From the NCBI RefSeq assembly GCF_012940005.1, contig NZ_SPMX01000026.1:1-64000 (forward strand): a stretch of DNA of 64,000 nt. The letters run 5' to 3'. The position numbers were made by a program, and so were the translations under genes. Origin of the DNA: Candidatus Accumulibacter contiguus. Its GTDB lineage: Bacteria > Pseudomonadota > Gammaproteobacteria > Burkholderiales > Rhodocyclaceae. Shown here piece by piece: positions 25,361 to 34,745 of the stretch. Under the pieces are notes generated by a model. That model had not been told where the DNA came from and did not search any database. It saw nothing but the letters and a program-made list of their open reading frames with translations. Positions within the stretch are counted from its first letter, which is position 1; each line of letters opens with the position of its first letter.

Positions 25361-26782
25361 TCATATCGGCCACTCATGCACGGGCATGAGGTGGCGCTGG
25401 TGGTCGAGATAATCGGCGGTCAGCCGGAAGAAGTCATGGTGTTTCCGGTAATGGGCGAGCTGCCAGACTGCACCATTGCAGCGGCTGCGCAAGCGGCCGG
25501 AAATCACCTCCAGGTAGCGCTTGATGTCGGCGGCCGCCAGATCGAGCTGCACCAGCCCAGCGCGCGCCAGCGGCAGCAAGACCTGTTCCAGCAACTCGCC
25601 GGCAGGCATGCGGCGTCCATTGAGCCACATCAGTTGCGCGTCGAAACCGTCCCGCGCGGCACGGTAGAAATTGTCCTGTGCGATGGCGAAAGGCAGTTGT
25701 GATTCGGGCGGAAGATCCTGTCTCGCGAGCATGCGTACGCTGCCGTAATAGAAGGCCGCATTGGCGATCATGTCGATGATGCTGGGCCCGGCGGGCATCA
25801 CCCGTTGTTCAACGCGCAAGTGCGGCAACTCGTTGTCGTCAAAGCCGATGAGCAGGCGATTCCAGCGCCAGATGGTGCCGTTGTGCAGGCGCAGGTGAGC
25901 ATACGACTCGACCGGCCCCGGTATTTCGACCGGCAGCAGCACCGCATAATTCGCCAGATTCTCGGCGAAACACGCCGTCGGGTCGGCACCCAGGTAGCCC
26001 GAGCCGAAAGTCACCCGCATATGCTGCGGATGTCCGGGGTCACAGCAATCGACGGCCTGCTCGAAGAGCGGCACGCGCGTTTCATGCCAGAGTGCGCGCT
26101 CGAACAGGAACGGCGAATTGGCGGACAGCGCCAGCAGCGGCGCAGCGAGAATCAGCGACGCGTTATAGGTACGCGCCGCTTCGCTGGCCGGCGTCTGCAG
26201 ATGCACCTGGAAAGACGTGGTCGCCGCTTCGAGCATCACGTCGGCGTGCGTCGTGGACAGGTTTTCGATGCCGGCAATATCGAGCGTCAGTGGCCGACCG
26301 CCACGGAGCAGTAGAATCTGCTCGTTGAGCATCGCGTAACGCCTGTATGGCGACATGCTGGCCAGCGACAGATCGGCCTCGCGGATGGTCGGCAGCGTGC
26401 CGATGGCGATCAGGGCCGCATCTTCAAGCGCTGCGACGCGCAGGCACTGCTGCCAGGTAGCGACGAGTTCGTTCTCCAGCAGCGACAGCGCCGTAGCGCA
26501 CAGAGGCTGCGGGGTGCCGTTGAGTTCGACGTTGAAGCGCGACAACTCGGGCACCACCAGCGGGCTGGCCATGCGCGCCAGAAACGACACATTGCGCGGC
26601 ACCGGGAACAGGTTTTCGTCGATCAGCCAGGCTTCGAGTTCGAAACCTGCGACCAGGCCGGTGTTGGCGAAATCGCCACGGGCGTAGGCGTCCTGGGCGT
26701 GCCGTGTCTCCAGCGCCAGTCGCTGGCTGAAACGTACAAAGTCGTCAGCGGTGAAACCGTTGTTGCCAATCTCCTTTCCCAT
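25361..26782 (-). CDS. GCS2-family carboxylate-amine ligase (glutamate-cysteine ligase-like)
   Basis: 473 residues from ATG 26782 with SD gaggga. GLVAGFELEAWLIDENLFPV has the Mg-binding Glu residues, RFNVELNGTPQPL, EAATTSFQVHLQTP and LRLHNGTIWRWNRLLIGFD are typical of the YbdK/GCS2 superfamily, and LRVEQRVMPAGPSIIDMIAN is the second acidic block. These ATP-dependent enzymes join a carboxylate to an amine. It is not a classical GshA, so the substrate is uncertain. It is translated just ahead of the aspartoacylase-like gene. Confidence 0.82.
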   Translation of the reverse strand: MGKEIGNNGFTADDFVRFSQRLALETRHAQDAYARGDFANTGLVAGFELEAWLIDENLFPVPRNVSFLARMASPLVVPELSRFNVELNGTPQPLCATALSLLENELVATWQQCLRVAALEDAALIAIGTLPTIREADLSLASMSPYRRYAMLNEQILLLRGGRPLTLDIAGIENLSTTHADVMLEAATTSFQVHLQTPASEAARTYNASLILAAPLLALSANSPFLFERALWHETRVPLFEQAVDCCDPGHPQHMRVTFGSGYLGADPTACFAENLANYAVLLPVEIPGPVESYAHLRLHNGTIWRWNRLLIGFDDNELPHLRVEQRVMPAGPSIIDMIANAAFYYGSVRMLARQDLPPESQLPFAIAQDNFYRAARDGFDAQLMWLNGRRMPAGELLEQVLLPLARAGLVQLDLAAADIKRYLEVISGRLRSRCNGAVWQLAHYRKHHDFFRLTADYLDHQRHLMPVHEWPI

Positions 26783-27009
26783 CGGCCATTCCCTCAGTAT
26801 GCGCCTCGACCCTCGGTGTGCAGGCAGAGTACGTGCGTCGTTCAATTAAGGTCCTTGGCAACCGATCAAGTTCCGGAAAGCGAGAAAACCGACATCACCG
26901 CCTGCTTGCTCGATGCACGTGGAAGCGCACTACAGGAGAAACGATGATCACCTTGCCGGAGGGATCCACGACAGCCACTGATTGTTTTCAGGCGACCCTC
27001 GGGGGTGGC

Positions 27010-27522
27010 TCAGGCCTCGCCGGCGGTTGCTGCCTGGGTAGTAGCGTCAAGCACCGCCTGCAGCTTGGCTTCCTCTTCGTGGGTGAGCGAAGTCTTGATC
27101 ACCTTGCCGCCGGTCCCCTGCAACTCTTCGAGAACCTTGTCGGGCGTCGCCTTGCGTACCAGCACGAAGAGCACCGAGCTGCCATTCCGGAAAGTCGCCG
27201 CCAGGTTCTTCATGAAGTCGTCGTTGATCCCGACATCGCTCAGCGCCCCGCTGACTGCACCCGCCCCGACGCCGACCGCCAGACCGAGCAGGGGATTCAT
27301 GAAAATCAGGCCGATCAGCGTCCCCCAGAAGCCGCCGCTCAGCGCGCCGCTGGCGGTGAGGTTGAACATCTGGTGCAGCTTCACCTTGCCCTTGTCGTCC
27401 TTGACCGCGACCACCGCGTCCTCGAGATCGATCAGGTAGTCCTGCTGCAACTTGCGCAGCCTGGTGCGCACCTCCTCGGCCTGGAATGGATCGTCGTAGG
27501 CGACCACTATCAGATTGCTCAT
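27010..27522 (-). CDS. DUF1269-family membrane protein
   Basis: 170 residues from ATG 27522 after a strong SD (ggaaggaga). MSNLIVVAYDDPFQAEEVR begins a ferredoxin-like fold, and DLEDAVVAVKDDKGKVKLHQ is followed by a Gly-rich membrane hairpin (GALSGGFWGTLIGLIFMNPL and GLAVGVGAGAVSGALSD). The C-terminal FRNGSSVLFVLVRKATPDKV and a coiled tail complete the DUF1269 pattern. Function is unknown; homologues are often stress-induced. No operon partner. Confidence 0.82.
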   Translation of the reverse strand: MSNLIVVAYDDPFQAEEVRTRLRKLQQDYLIDLEDAVVAVKDDKGKVKLHQMFNLTASGALSGGFWGTLIGLIFMNPLLGLAVGVGAGAVSGALSDVGINDDFMKNLAATFRNGSSVLFVLVRKATPDKVLEELQGTGGKVIKTSLTHEEEAKLQAVLDATTQAATAGEA

Positions 27523-27665
27523 GAAGCATTCTCCTTCCGCTTGATTGATGTGAAAGTTGCGTGAGCGACTCACGAACATCCCCTCTCTGGAAATGGAAAA
27601 ATGGGAACGAGATGGGAAATTCGCGGGACATTATAGGCGATGATTCCCTGATGCAGGCGTACTAG

Positions 27666-28571
27666 TCTTTTGACACGACTGGCTGCGCAGGGCTTGGTGG
27701 CCCTCAAGCCGCACATCGCGAGACAGACACCAACGACCAGATACCCCATCGGGCATACGACGCGATCCTGCGCGACTCCTCTCTCAACGGTGAGTCATTC
27801 CGCAACACCGCCATTGGGCAGGCGGTCATCGCCGCCTGCCCGGCCGATGCCTCGGCCTTGCTGCGCTACGATCCGGCCGTGCTGCTGTTCGGCGGTTGGG
27901 ACTCGACGGGGTTGCACGGCAACAAGGGGCAGGAGAGGAAATGGCCGGCGGCAGTGAGCGTCGAGATCTACGGTACCCATGCGACGCCTATCCATCGGGC
28001 AGGCGGGCGCCTCGATCCACTGGGCATTACGCTGGATGCCGGGCGGGTGATCCGCGAGGGCGCCTCTTACCGACTGGTCCCTGAGGGAGAGAAGGCACCA
28101 CCTGGAGCAGAGCGCCCCTCGGAGATCAACCACGGCAACATCGCACCGACGATCAGCCCGAAAGGAGTCCTGGTCGAAGAGATCAAGCTGTCCGGGGCAT
28201 TGAGCCTGTCGCGCCTGCGCCGCTACCGCTTCGGTGGAGATGAAAGCCAAGACGTGGCCGCGCGCACGCTGCTCGCGCTCATGGGCATCTACGGGATCGC
28301 CGCCGTCATCGAGGATGGTCTGGACCTGCGCCGGGACTGCGAACTGGTTGCCGACAGCGTCGCCTGGGCCATCCGTGGAACGGGCAGCAGCGAGCCCCTG
28401 GCAGTCACCGTGGCAGATGCGCGGCAGGCCCTGAAGCGGGCGCTCGCCGACATCGATCTCGCCAGCCCGGTACTCTTCACGGCCGACCACAACCTGGAGC
28501 AACTTCGTCATCAATTTATTGACAATGTTGGTCTCATCCCGCTCTTCGGGGCGGGCTTCGTTGAAGGGTGA
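27666..28571 (+). pseudogene. csb1: Type I-G (I-U) CRISPR Cas7 (Csb1), truncated and fused to a CRISPR repeat
   Basis: From 27717 the frame encodes HRAYDAILRDSSLNGESFRN, ADASALLRYDPAVLLFGGWD (the GxWDSTG motif follows), RLDPLGI, PSEINHGNIAPTI and LSLSRLRRYRFGG. These match the Csb1/GSU0053 backbone subunit of type I-G Cascade. The N-terminal 90 or so residues are missing and there is no start codon. At the 3' end the frame runs without a stop into the first CRISPR repeat (from 28531) and ends at 28571, four bases past it. No other cas gene is present in the window. Assignment rests on recalled family motifs. Confidence 0.72.
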
Positions 28572-28639
28572 TCCGGGCATCGCAGATGTACCCGTTCAGG
28601 ATGTCTCATCCCGCTCTTCGGAGCGGGCTTCGTTGAAGG
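28531..28639 (+). CRISPR. Two-repeat CRISPR remnant
   Basis: Two 37-base direct repeats, 28531-28567 and 28603-28639, differ at one base (20th) and flank a 35-base spacer (28568-28602). Both begin GTCTCATCCCGCTCTTCGG and end GTTGAAGG. The second has a perfect stem CCCGCTC-TTCG-GAGCGGG, while the first has a G that turns one pair into a wobble. Size, stem and the GTTGAAGG end fit type I repeats. The adjacent Csb1 fragment supports a degraded type I-G locus. No further repeats were found downstream to 28790. Confidence 0.8.
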
Positions 28640-28728
28640 ATCCTGGAAATGTTCGGCTTGAGCGGAGCCGAAGCCAGACCCGAGCCAAGGAAGCCACGAG
28701 GGACGGTCCCACACCGACCGTAACACAG

Positions 28729-29962
28729 CTATGCGATCTTCTGCTGACGTGCAGGCCCCGTCACACCGGCAGTGGTTTTGATTAGTGCCGGCTTCTGCAT
28801 TTCGCGGAACACTGCGGGAAGCATGGCCGTTTCTAGGGTCCTCTGGCTAAACAGGAAACGTCCATCCACGACAAAGCCGAGGTGCTCCCACGGGACGGCG
28901 CTGTTCAACAGATCCACTACCCGGCCGAGATCCATCTCGGGATACTTCGGAAACAGAGCAAGGATCGATCCATCGTAGGCAGGACAGTCATGAACAAAAA
29001 AAAGGCTGCTGTCGACGAGTCTTGCTGTTTACGTAGATTCTGGGCGCGGACGATTGGTGATAGGCCCGGCCCCATTTCCACCAGTTCCCCTCATCAAAGG
29101 CCCGAACCCGTCTCGCCAATAGATGCTCTTTGTGTGGTAACAGGCTGGGATGCTGGATGTTATAGAGCATCCGGCGCGTCTCTCCAGTATCGCGCGTCTT
29201 CGAGCAGACGAACTCGACGTTGCCCTCGGGATGCGCAAAGACCGGATCGGCCCCGGACACAGCCCCGACTCTTACGTCGAACAGCGACGACAAGGGGACA
29301 GTCATTCCCGCTTCCAGGAAGGCGATCTGGCCTTTCATCTCGGTAAACCTGCGATCTTCCCAATCCTGGTCGCCGAGAACCTGCCATTTCGTCGTACGTG
29401 AGAAATTCCCGAGTTCGAAGCGGAATATGGCACAGTTCGGCACCGCACCCTGGAATATCTTCTGATCTCCCGTTTCGATCCAGTGAGTGATCGTACCTTG
29501 CTCGTATAACCAGGCATTTAAGTGTCTAGCGGCCGTAAGCTTGATGAAGTCGCGAGGCACGATGAAGATCAGTTCTCCTCTCGGCTTCAGGTGCCGCACC
29601 GCTTTCTCGATAAAGAACAGGTACAGGTTGCTACGGGCGTCGAAGCGTTTGGCGTTGAGCAGCGCCTTGGTCGCCGGTTCGATATCCTGATAGCGGACAT
29701 ACGGCGGATTGCCGATGACGGTGAAGAATCGCTCCGTCTCGGGGTAGGCGAAGAAGTTTGTGACCAAAGCCCCTTCCGGAGCCACTGCCGGGTCATTCTC
29801 AATCGCGACGCAGTTCGCGATGCGCGTCGAAAACGCACCATCGCCCGCCGAGGGTTCAAGCACTCTACCTTGTTGCTGTCGCAATCCCAACATGAGGCGC
29901 ACGATCCGCTCGGGCGTAAATACCTGACCGCGGTTGGCTACGTTGAGTCGATGGTCGCTCAT
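28729..29962 (-). pseudogene. DNA N6-adenine methyltransferase, frameshifted in a T8 tract
   Basis: From ATG 29962 the protein has motif I VLEPSAGDGAFSTRI and the catalytic motif IV VIGNPPYVRYQ of N6-adenine methyltransferases, then LIFIVPRDFIKLTAARHL and a target-recognition region. At 28996-29003 (T8 in the gene) the frame shifts, giving an early stop after RRQQPFFCS. Seven T would continue QPFFVHDCPAYDGSILALFP through LGFVVDGRFLFSQRTLE to the stop at 28729, a full protein of about 411 residues. No restriction endonuclease gene is visible. Either a phase-variable solitary/RM methyltransferase, a dead gene, or a sequencing error. Confidence 0.72.
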
Positions 29963-29977
29963 TCGCCAGGACCTTCC

Positions 29978-30517
29978 CTAAGTTTCTTCCCAACGGAAGT
30001 ATCCGATCAGATCCTTCGGGTCGGCGTGCTCCAGGCCGGCCTTGGTATGGGGGATTTTGAGGTCCAGATCATCGTGCGTTCTTTCTGTCAATCGATCAGA
30101 CTCTCGAAGCTGGTCGCGAAGGTTATCGGATGAACGGATTGTATCAATCCTTTATGAATATCGTTGAAAAATCGAGGTTTGCCTCAATGGTGACACTGAT
30201 CCGGCTACATCGCCGAAACCTGGACGTAGTCCTTGCGGACTTCGCACTCAACGCAGATCCGCCAGCGCATGCCGCTGCCCCCACGACCGGCGCACCGACG
30301 ACCTCGCCCGCCCAAGCAGCCCTATCTGATGCAGGTGGTGGCGTAGCGTGGGTGGCCGGAATGATGATCAAGGCCGAAAATCCCGTTCAAACTTGCACAA
30401 TACAAGCGATAATTCAACCCTTTCCTGGCGCATCAAACGCGCATGCTGAGGCGGTGGCGGCGGGAGCTGCGAACCGGTGATTGCAGCTCTCTTGGACAGG
30501 CCAACTGCTTTGACCGA
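29978..30517 (-). other. Mostly gene-free stretch with one short open frame
   Basis: Only one frame looks protein-like: a 57-codon minus-strand frame (29978-30151) ending 15 bases before the methyltransferase start, with KIPHTKAGLEHADPKDLIGY and FRWEET. It has no ATG; a TTG at 30091 is possible. It could be the tail of a truncated gene once paired with the methyltransferase. I do not recognise it. The plus-strand frame 30130-30480 has low-complexity Ala/Thr content and is probably not coding. Confidence 0.3.
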
Positions 30518-32495
30518 ATGAATCAAAAGCTTGCAGCTTCAAACAGGTCGCACCTTGCCGGCCGGCATGGGCTGTGGACCCTGCTTTGTGTACAGGCACT
30601 GACTGGCTGCATCAGCCTGCCAGGCAGCTACCGCATACCCGATCTTTCCCTGCCCGCTCAGTACCAGGATGCGGCCAGTACCGGGACGGCCCCGTCCACT
30701 TCAGGGCAGACCGCCGCTCCGCCCGCGGAAGCAAGTCCATCGAACCCACCGGAACCAGCCCCTGCCGAAACTCCGGTGGATTGGTGGAGTGACTTCGGAA
30801 ACCGTGAACTCCAGGGTCTGATCGATCGTGCGCTCTCCAACAATCCGGATATCCGGATTGCGCTGAACCGTATCGTCCAGGCCAAGGCCAGGGCAGAGCA
30901 GGCCGCTGCGGGTAAATATCCAGGCCTTTCCGCTCCCTTGGTGATTGCGCAACAGTCTCCCGGTGGCGTTACGGTAGGAACGGCTCCGGCTGGCGGCGTC
31001 TCGAATGTGAGCAGCAACAGAACTTCGCAACGCACCTATCAGGCCAGCATCCGGGCGGACTGGCGGCTGGACATCTGGGGCGAGCAAAGCGCCCTGGCGG
31101 AATCCGCCAACTTTCAGCTCTGGCGGGCCGTCCATGAACGGGAAAACGTCCAGAGGAATCTGACGGCCAGCCTCGCTACCCACTACGTTGAATTCCTGTC
31201 CCTCAATGATCGCCTCAGAATCGCAGTCGAGACCGAAGAAGTGCTGAGCGCAACCCTGGCCACCATCGAGAAGCGGGTCAAGGCTGGCGACGCCACCCTT
31301 TCCGAACTTGAGCAGCAACGGGCGGCAATTTTCGCCATACGCGCAACCATCCCCACCCTGGAACAGCAGAAGCTCGACGCCATTGGCGCCATGGCGTTTC
31401 TGCTGGGTACGGTCCCCGGCAAACTCAAGCTCTCCAATGACGGACTCGACTCCCTGACCATTCCGAGTGTGGCCCCTGGCCTGCCCTCGGCCCTGCTGCT
31501 ACGCCGGCCCGATGTGCGCGTGGCGGAAGCCCAGCTTCTGGCCGCGAATGCCGACGTGAACGTCGCCCGGGCGCGCATTCTCCCCCCCCATGGACCTGTC
31601 GGCACAGATCGGCTACAGCGGCATTGCCCTGTCGCAACTGTTCCAGCCCCAAACCTTGTTCTGGAATGTCGTGGACAACCTGGTCGTCAGTATTTTCGAT
31701 GGTGGCAGGAAGCGGAACGAGCAGCTGTTCTCACAAGCCGTCCGCGAAGAAATGGTGGAAAGCTATGCGCGCACCGTCTACCAGGCCATGAAGGAAGTGG
31801 AAAGCGCTCTGACTTCTGTTCGCCTGGCGGAACGGCGCCTGACCGCCCAATGGGAAGCCAGCAAGGCCGCTCGCCGTGCCTGGGATATCAACATCAGGGT
31901 CTACGCGGTGGGAGGAACCGACTATCTGAGCTTGCTGGAAACCCAACGCAGTTATCACCGCTACCTGGACGACTACCAGAGGATCCGAATGGAATTTTTT
32001 CGGGGTTACATCAGCCTGTTCCAGGCTCTGGGCGGCGGGTTGAAGGCAGAGCGCCGTGCACCGGCCGGCGGCGAAGCCACTGCCGGTTCGACCCGGCGGC
32101 TACCGCTGTCTACCGAAGCCATGCCGGTCATCCCGGTGTACGAGGGTTCGCAAGCAAGCGCGGACACTCTCTGGCAGGTGGAACTGGCCGGTCTTTATCA
32201 TCACTCGACGATCGACGCAACCTGGCGTGACCTGCACAATCGTTATCCATTTTACATGGAAGGGCGCAGCCTCCAGCCACAGCTCAAAGGCCGCATCGAG
32301 GAAGGTGACGGCGTTCAGCAATCCTGGTATCAGTTGTACATCGCGAATTTCAACAGTCAGGCGGAGGCCGAAGAATATTGCCTCACCCTGAAAGCCGATC
32401 AGCAACGCTGTCGGGTGGTCTCCCCGGAGACGGACGCCACGCTTCTGGACAATGCGCATTCCCGGCGCCCTGGTACTAGTAGTTCGTTCCATTAA
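30518..32495 (+). pseudogene. TolC/NodT-type outer membrane efflux protein with SPOR-like tail, frameshifted in a C8 tract
   Basis: Start ATG 30518; signal sequence with lipobox-like LTGC. VDWWSDFGNRELQGLIDRAL, YQASIRADWRLDIWGEQSAL and LRRPDVRVAEAQLLAANADV are RND/type I outer-membrane factor blocks. At 31582-31589 a run of eight C breaks the frame after ARILPP; seven C would restore PPMDLSAQIGYSGIALSQLF and the rest to 32495. The last 120 residues add a domain with WYQLYIANFNSQAEAEEYC, similar to SPOR peptidoglycan-binding domains, which is unusual for this family. It is probably the outer-membrane channel for the type I exporter at 34745-38232. Confidence 0.72.
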
Positions 32496-32631
32496 ATGGG
32501 CTACAGATCAGGCAGCTTTCATGTGTGGTATGAGAACCACGGCCATTGTCGTCTATTTTGTAACTATATTGGCGGAACTTACTCCAAGACGCGACGGCTC
32601 TTCCTGCGCAGCCGCCGGCCGACGCAGCCTT

Positions 32632-33642
32632 CTACTTGGTGATAGCTGCAAATTCATCTGCGAGTTCCAGCATGTCTTGCCCTGGCGTTGAATAGCTGAC
32701 GATCCGGACTTCGATTCCTGCATTCTGCATGGAGGACAGGGCTCTGCGAATTGCCGCAGCGATCCAGCGCGCATTGTTGCCGAAGGCGCCGCCTCCCACA
32801 CGCGTCAGGTACACCACCGGGCTGCCGTGCTGCTGCATGTTGAGCATCGCCGACAAAAGCGTGGCCTCATAGGTTGCCTCGAGGATCAGTGTTGCAAAGC
32901 GCGCCCAGTTCGCCGGTCTCTGAATTCGGTTATAGCTCACCGGAAGTGCTGAACAATAGACCTGAGACACCCGATGGCCGGCGCCCTCGTCCGTCACCTC
33001 GACATCCCAATGCACGCCAATGCGCAGTCGCCCTCGAAGCTCATCGAGTTGCGCCGAATCCATCGATGACAACAGATCATCGACCTTGGCAAGGCCCTCA
33101 TCATTCGTGAGGCAGTAGCCGTTGCGCATCTGCCAGAGCCGATCCTGCACATTGTCCAGAGCGGTACCGATGTCGTGCAGGCAGTCGATCTGCCGATCCA
33201 CGCGCTGGCCGAACTGCCCATCCACCGGTGCAAAGTAGTTGCGGTAGATGGTGCCGGCCCCCGCAGCGATGGCGCAGGCGGGCCCCTGGGTCGCGTCCTG
33301 CTCGTAGCGCGTCACTCCCTGCTCCGGCGTGACCCTCTCCGAAACCATCTCCAGCAGATTGAACTGCGAAGCCACCTGAAACAGCGCACCCGCGTTGCCG
33401 CGGTTGGCGTGCATGCGCCGCACATCGCCCGCTACGCACGAAACGCGAGTGGGCCCCTGACCACTGACCAGGCCTGCCGCCCGGAGCCGCAATTCCGCCA
33501 AGCTGGGCGTCTCCAACTGCCCGACGGCGCAGGTGCGCGCGCTGTTGCGCGAGTGCAGTCGCCCGTTGACGATCGACAGCCGCGCGCGCGTCTCGTCGTA
33601 GCCGTCCTCCCTGAAACCCGTGATGCGTTCGAACCAGTCCAT
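32632..33642 (-). CDS. Uncharacterised conserved protein (336 residues)
   Basis: I cannot assign a function. It starts MDWFERITGFREDGYDETRA and contains conserved-looking blocks TRVSCVAGDVRRMHANRGNA, GALFQVASQFNLLEMVSERV, TQGPACAIAAGAGTIYRNYF, RIGVHWDVEVTD and a C-terminal VVYLTRVGGGAFGNNARWIA. The Gly-rich GGGAFGN and VASQFNLLE patterns recall nucleotide- or ADP-ribose-binding folds such as macro domains; that is a guess. No signal peptide or membrane segment. A truncated dual-specificity phosphatase gene lies just upstream on the same strand, 27 bases away, so the pair probably formed an operon. Confidence 0.6.
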   Translation of the reverse strand: MDWFERITGFREDGYDETRARLSIVNGRLHSRNSARTCAVGQLETPSLAELRLRAAGLVSGQGPTRVSCVAGDVRRMHANRGNAGALFQVASQFNLLEMVSERVTPEQGVTRYEQDATQGPACAIAAGAGTIYRNYFAPVDGQFGQRVDRQIDCLHDIGTALDNVQDRLWQMRNGYCLTNDEGLAKVDDLLSSMDSAQLDELRGRLRIGVHWDVEVTDEGAGHRVSQVYCSALPVSYNRIQRPANWARFATLILEATYEATLLSAMLNMQQHGSPVVYLTRVGGGAFGNNARWIAAAIRRALSSMQNAGIEVRIVSYSTPGQDMLELADEFAAITK

Positions 33643-33669
33643 GATGTGTGCCTCGATACAGGTGGCGGC

Positions 33670-33999
33670 TCAGGCCGGTCTCGGCCTATAGCCCAGGATG
33701 TAGCGCTCCTGCGCCGCAGTTTCGATCGCATTGGGCCGAGCCGCACGCACTCGCCGGATCGCGTCCTGCGGCGCCACGCCGAGTTCCACCAGCAGGCAGG
33801 CCGCCACCGTCCCGGCGCGACCCAGTCCCCCTCGGCAATGGACCAGGACGCGGCCGCCATCGGCGACCAACCGGTGCAACTGCAAGGCCACGCCGGGCCA
33901 ATCCGCCTCGAACCCGGAACCCGGTGCGTTCAGGTCCGCGATCGGCAGGTGGTGCCACTGAAGGCCGCGCTCAAGGATTCGCTGACTAGGACGCGTCGT
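33670..33999 (-). pseudogene. Dual-specificity/protein-tyrosine phosphatase, N-terminally truncated
   Basis: The frame has the catalytic P-loop VHCRGGLGRAGTVAACLL (HCxxGxxR), preceded by the general-acid region HHLPIADLNAPGSGFEADW and followed by AIRRVRAARPNAIETAAQE and a terminal RYILGYRP. No ATG lies upstream before a stop near 34002; a GTG at 33891 would omit the general acid. The 5' end collides with three hairpins at 33991-34060. The catalytic core is present but the first strand is missing. It would have been translated just before the unknown 336-residue protein. Confidence 0.65.
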
Positions 34000-34060
34000 T
34001 TAGGCGACGCGTATCCGGACTTTCAGTCCGCAACATAGACCCACCGGCTTTAGCCGGTGG
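33991..34060. repeat. Three consecutive perfect hairpins, possibly an IS200/IS605-type end
   Basis: ACGCGTCG/CGACGCGT with a 6-base loop (33991-34012), CGGACT/AGTCCG with loop TTC (34016-34030) and CCACCGGCT/AGCCGGTGG with loop TT (34041-34060). Subterminal hairpins of this kind mark ends of single-strand transposing IS200/IS605 elements. No tnpA or tnpB was found, so the assignment is tentative. Confidence 0.45.
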
Positions 34061-34253
34061 TTGTTTAGTGGCAGAATGCCTATATGATACCCACTATAGA
34101 CACAATATCACCAACCAAATGGCCAAACAGCAGGGCAATCGCCTACGCAAATGTCGTAAGCAACTGACAATGCTCGCTACCTATCCTCTATGACGAAGTA
34201 TTGATTTTGGAATGGCCATGGGGTCTACTTCCTCTTTTTGGGAGGGTGGCCGG

Positions 34254-34745
34254 ATGACTCTGGTAGAAACGTTTTCGGGATTGCCGGATAGCCGTCGAGG
34301 TCCGGCGAAGCGGTACGTCTTGATGGAGATGGTAGTGATGGCTTTATGCGCGATCCTGTGTGGCGCCGACCATTGGGTGGAGGTAGCGGACTGGTGTCGG
34401 GATCGGCAACAGTGCTTGCGGGAACGATTCGGGTGGTCTCTGAAGGGAGGCACCCCGTCGCACGACCCGTTTGGCGATCTCTTTCGGGTGCTGGATGCGA
34501 AGGGATTCGAGGAGCGGTTTCGGCAGTGGATCGCGGGGGTGGTCGGCGTTGTAGACGGAGTGGCTGCTTTCGATGGGAAGACCTTGCGTGGATCGGGAAA
34601 GAAAGGAAGCAATGAGCTTCTGCACCTGGTGACGGCCTATGTGGTGGAAAATGGTAAAGTCGCCGCTGCCTCTGGCAGCATGCAAGCTTATCGACAATTC
34701 AATGACACCTTGGCCTCTGGCCTCACGTCAGCAATTTCCTGGTAA
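34254..34745 (+). pseudogene. ISAs1-family transposase, N-terminal fragment
   Basis: MTLVETFSGLPDSRRGPAKR, VVMALCAILCGADHWVEVAD, GGTPSHDPFGDLFRVLD and the first catalytic Asp region VAAFDGKTLRGSGKK are typical of ISAs1 (DDE_Tnp_1-associated N-terminus plus the start of the catalytic domain). Similarity ends at about 34675; residues after SMQAYRQFND are not transposase-like. The C-terminal half and right end of the element are absent. The open frame ends at 34745, overlapping the ATG of the type I secretion ATPase, so an IS-mediated deletion put this fragment directly upstream of the exporter. Confidence 0.7.

Noticed and set aside
28640-28790. Further CRISPR repeats downstream of the second repeat
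   Set aside because: Read base by base; no segment resembling the 37-base repeat was found.
30130-30480. 116-codon plus-strand frame
   Set aside because: Ala/Thr/Pro-rich translation without motif and no SD; likely chance in GC-rich DNA.
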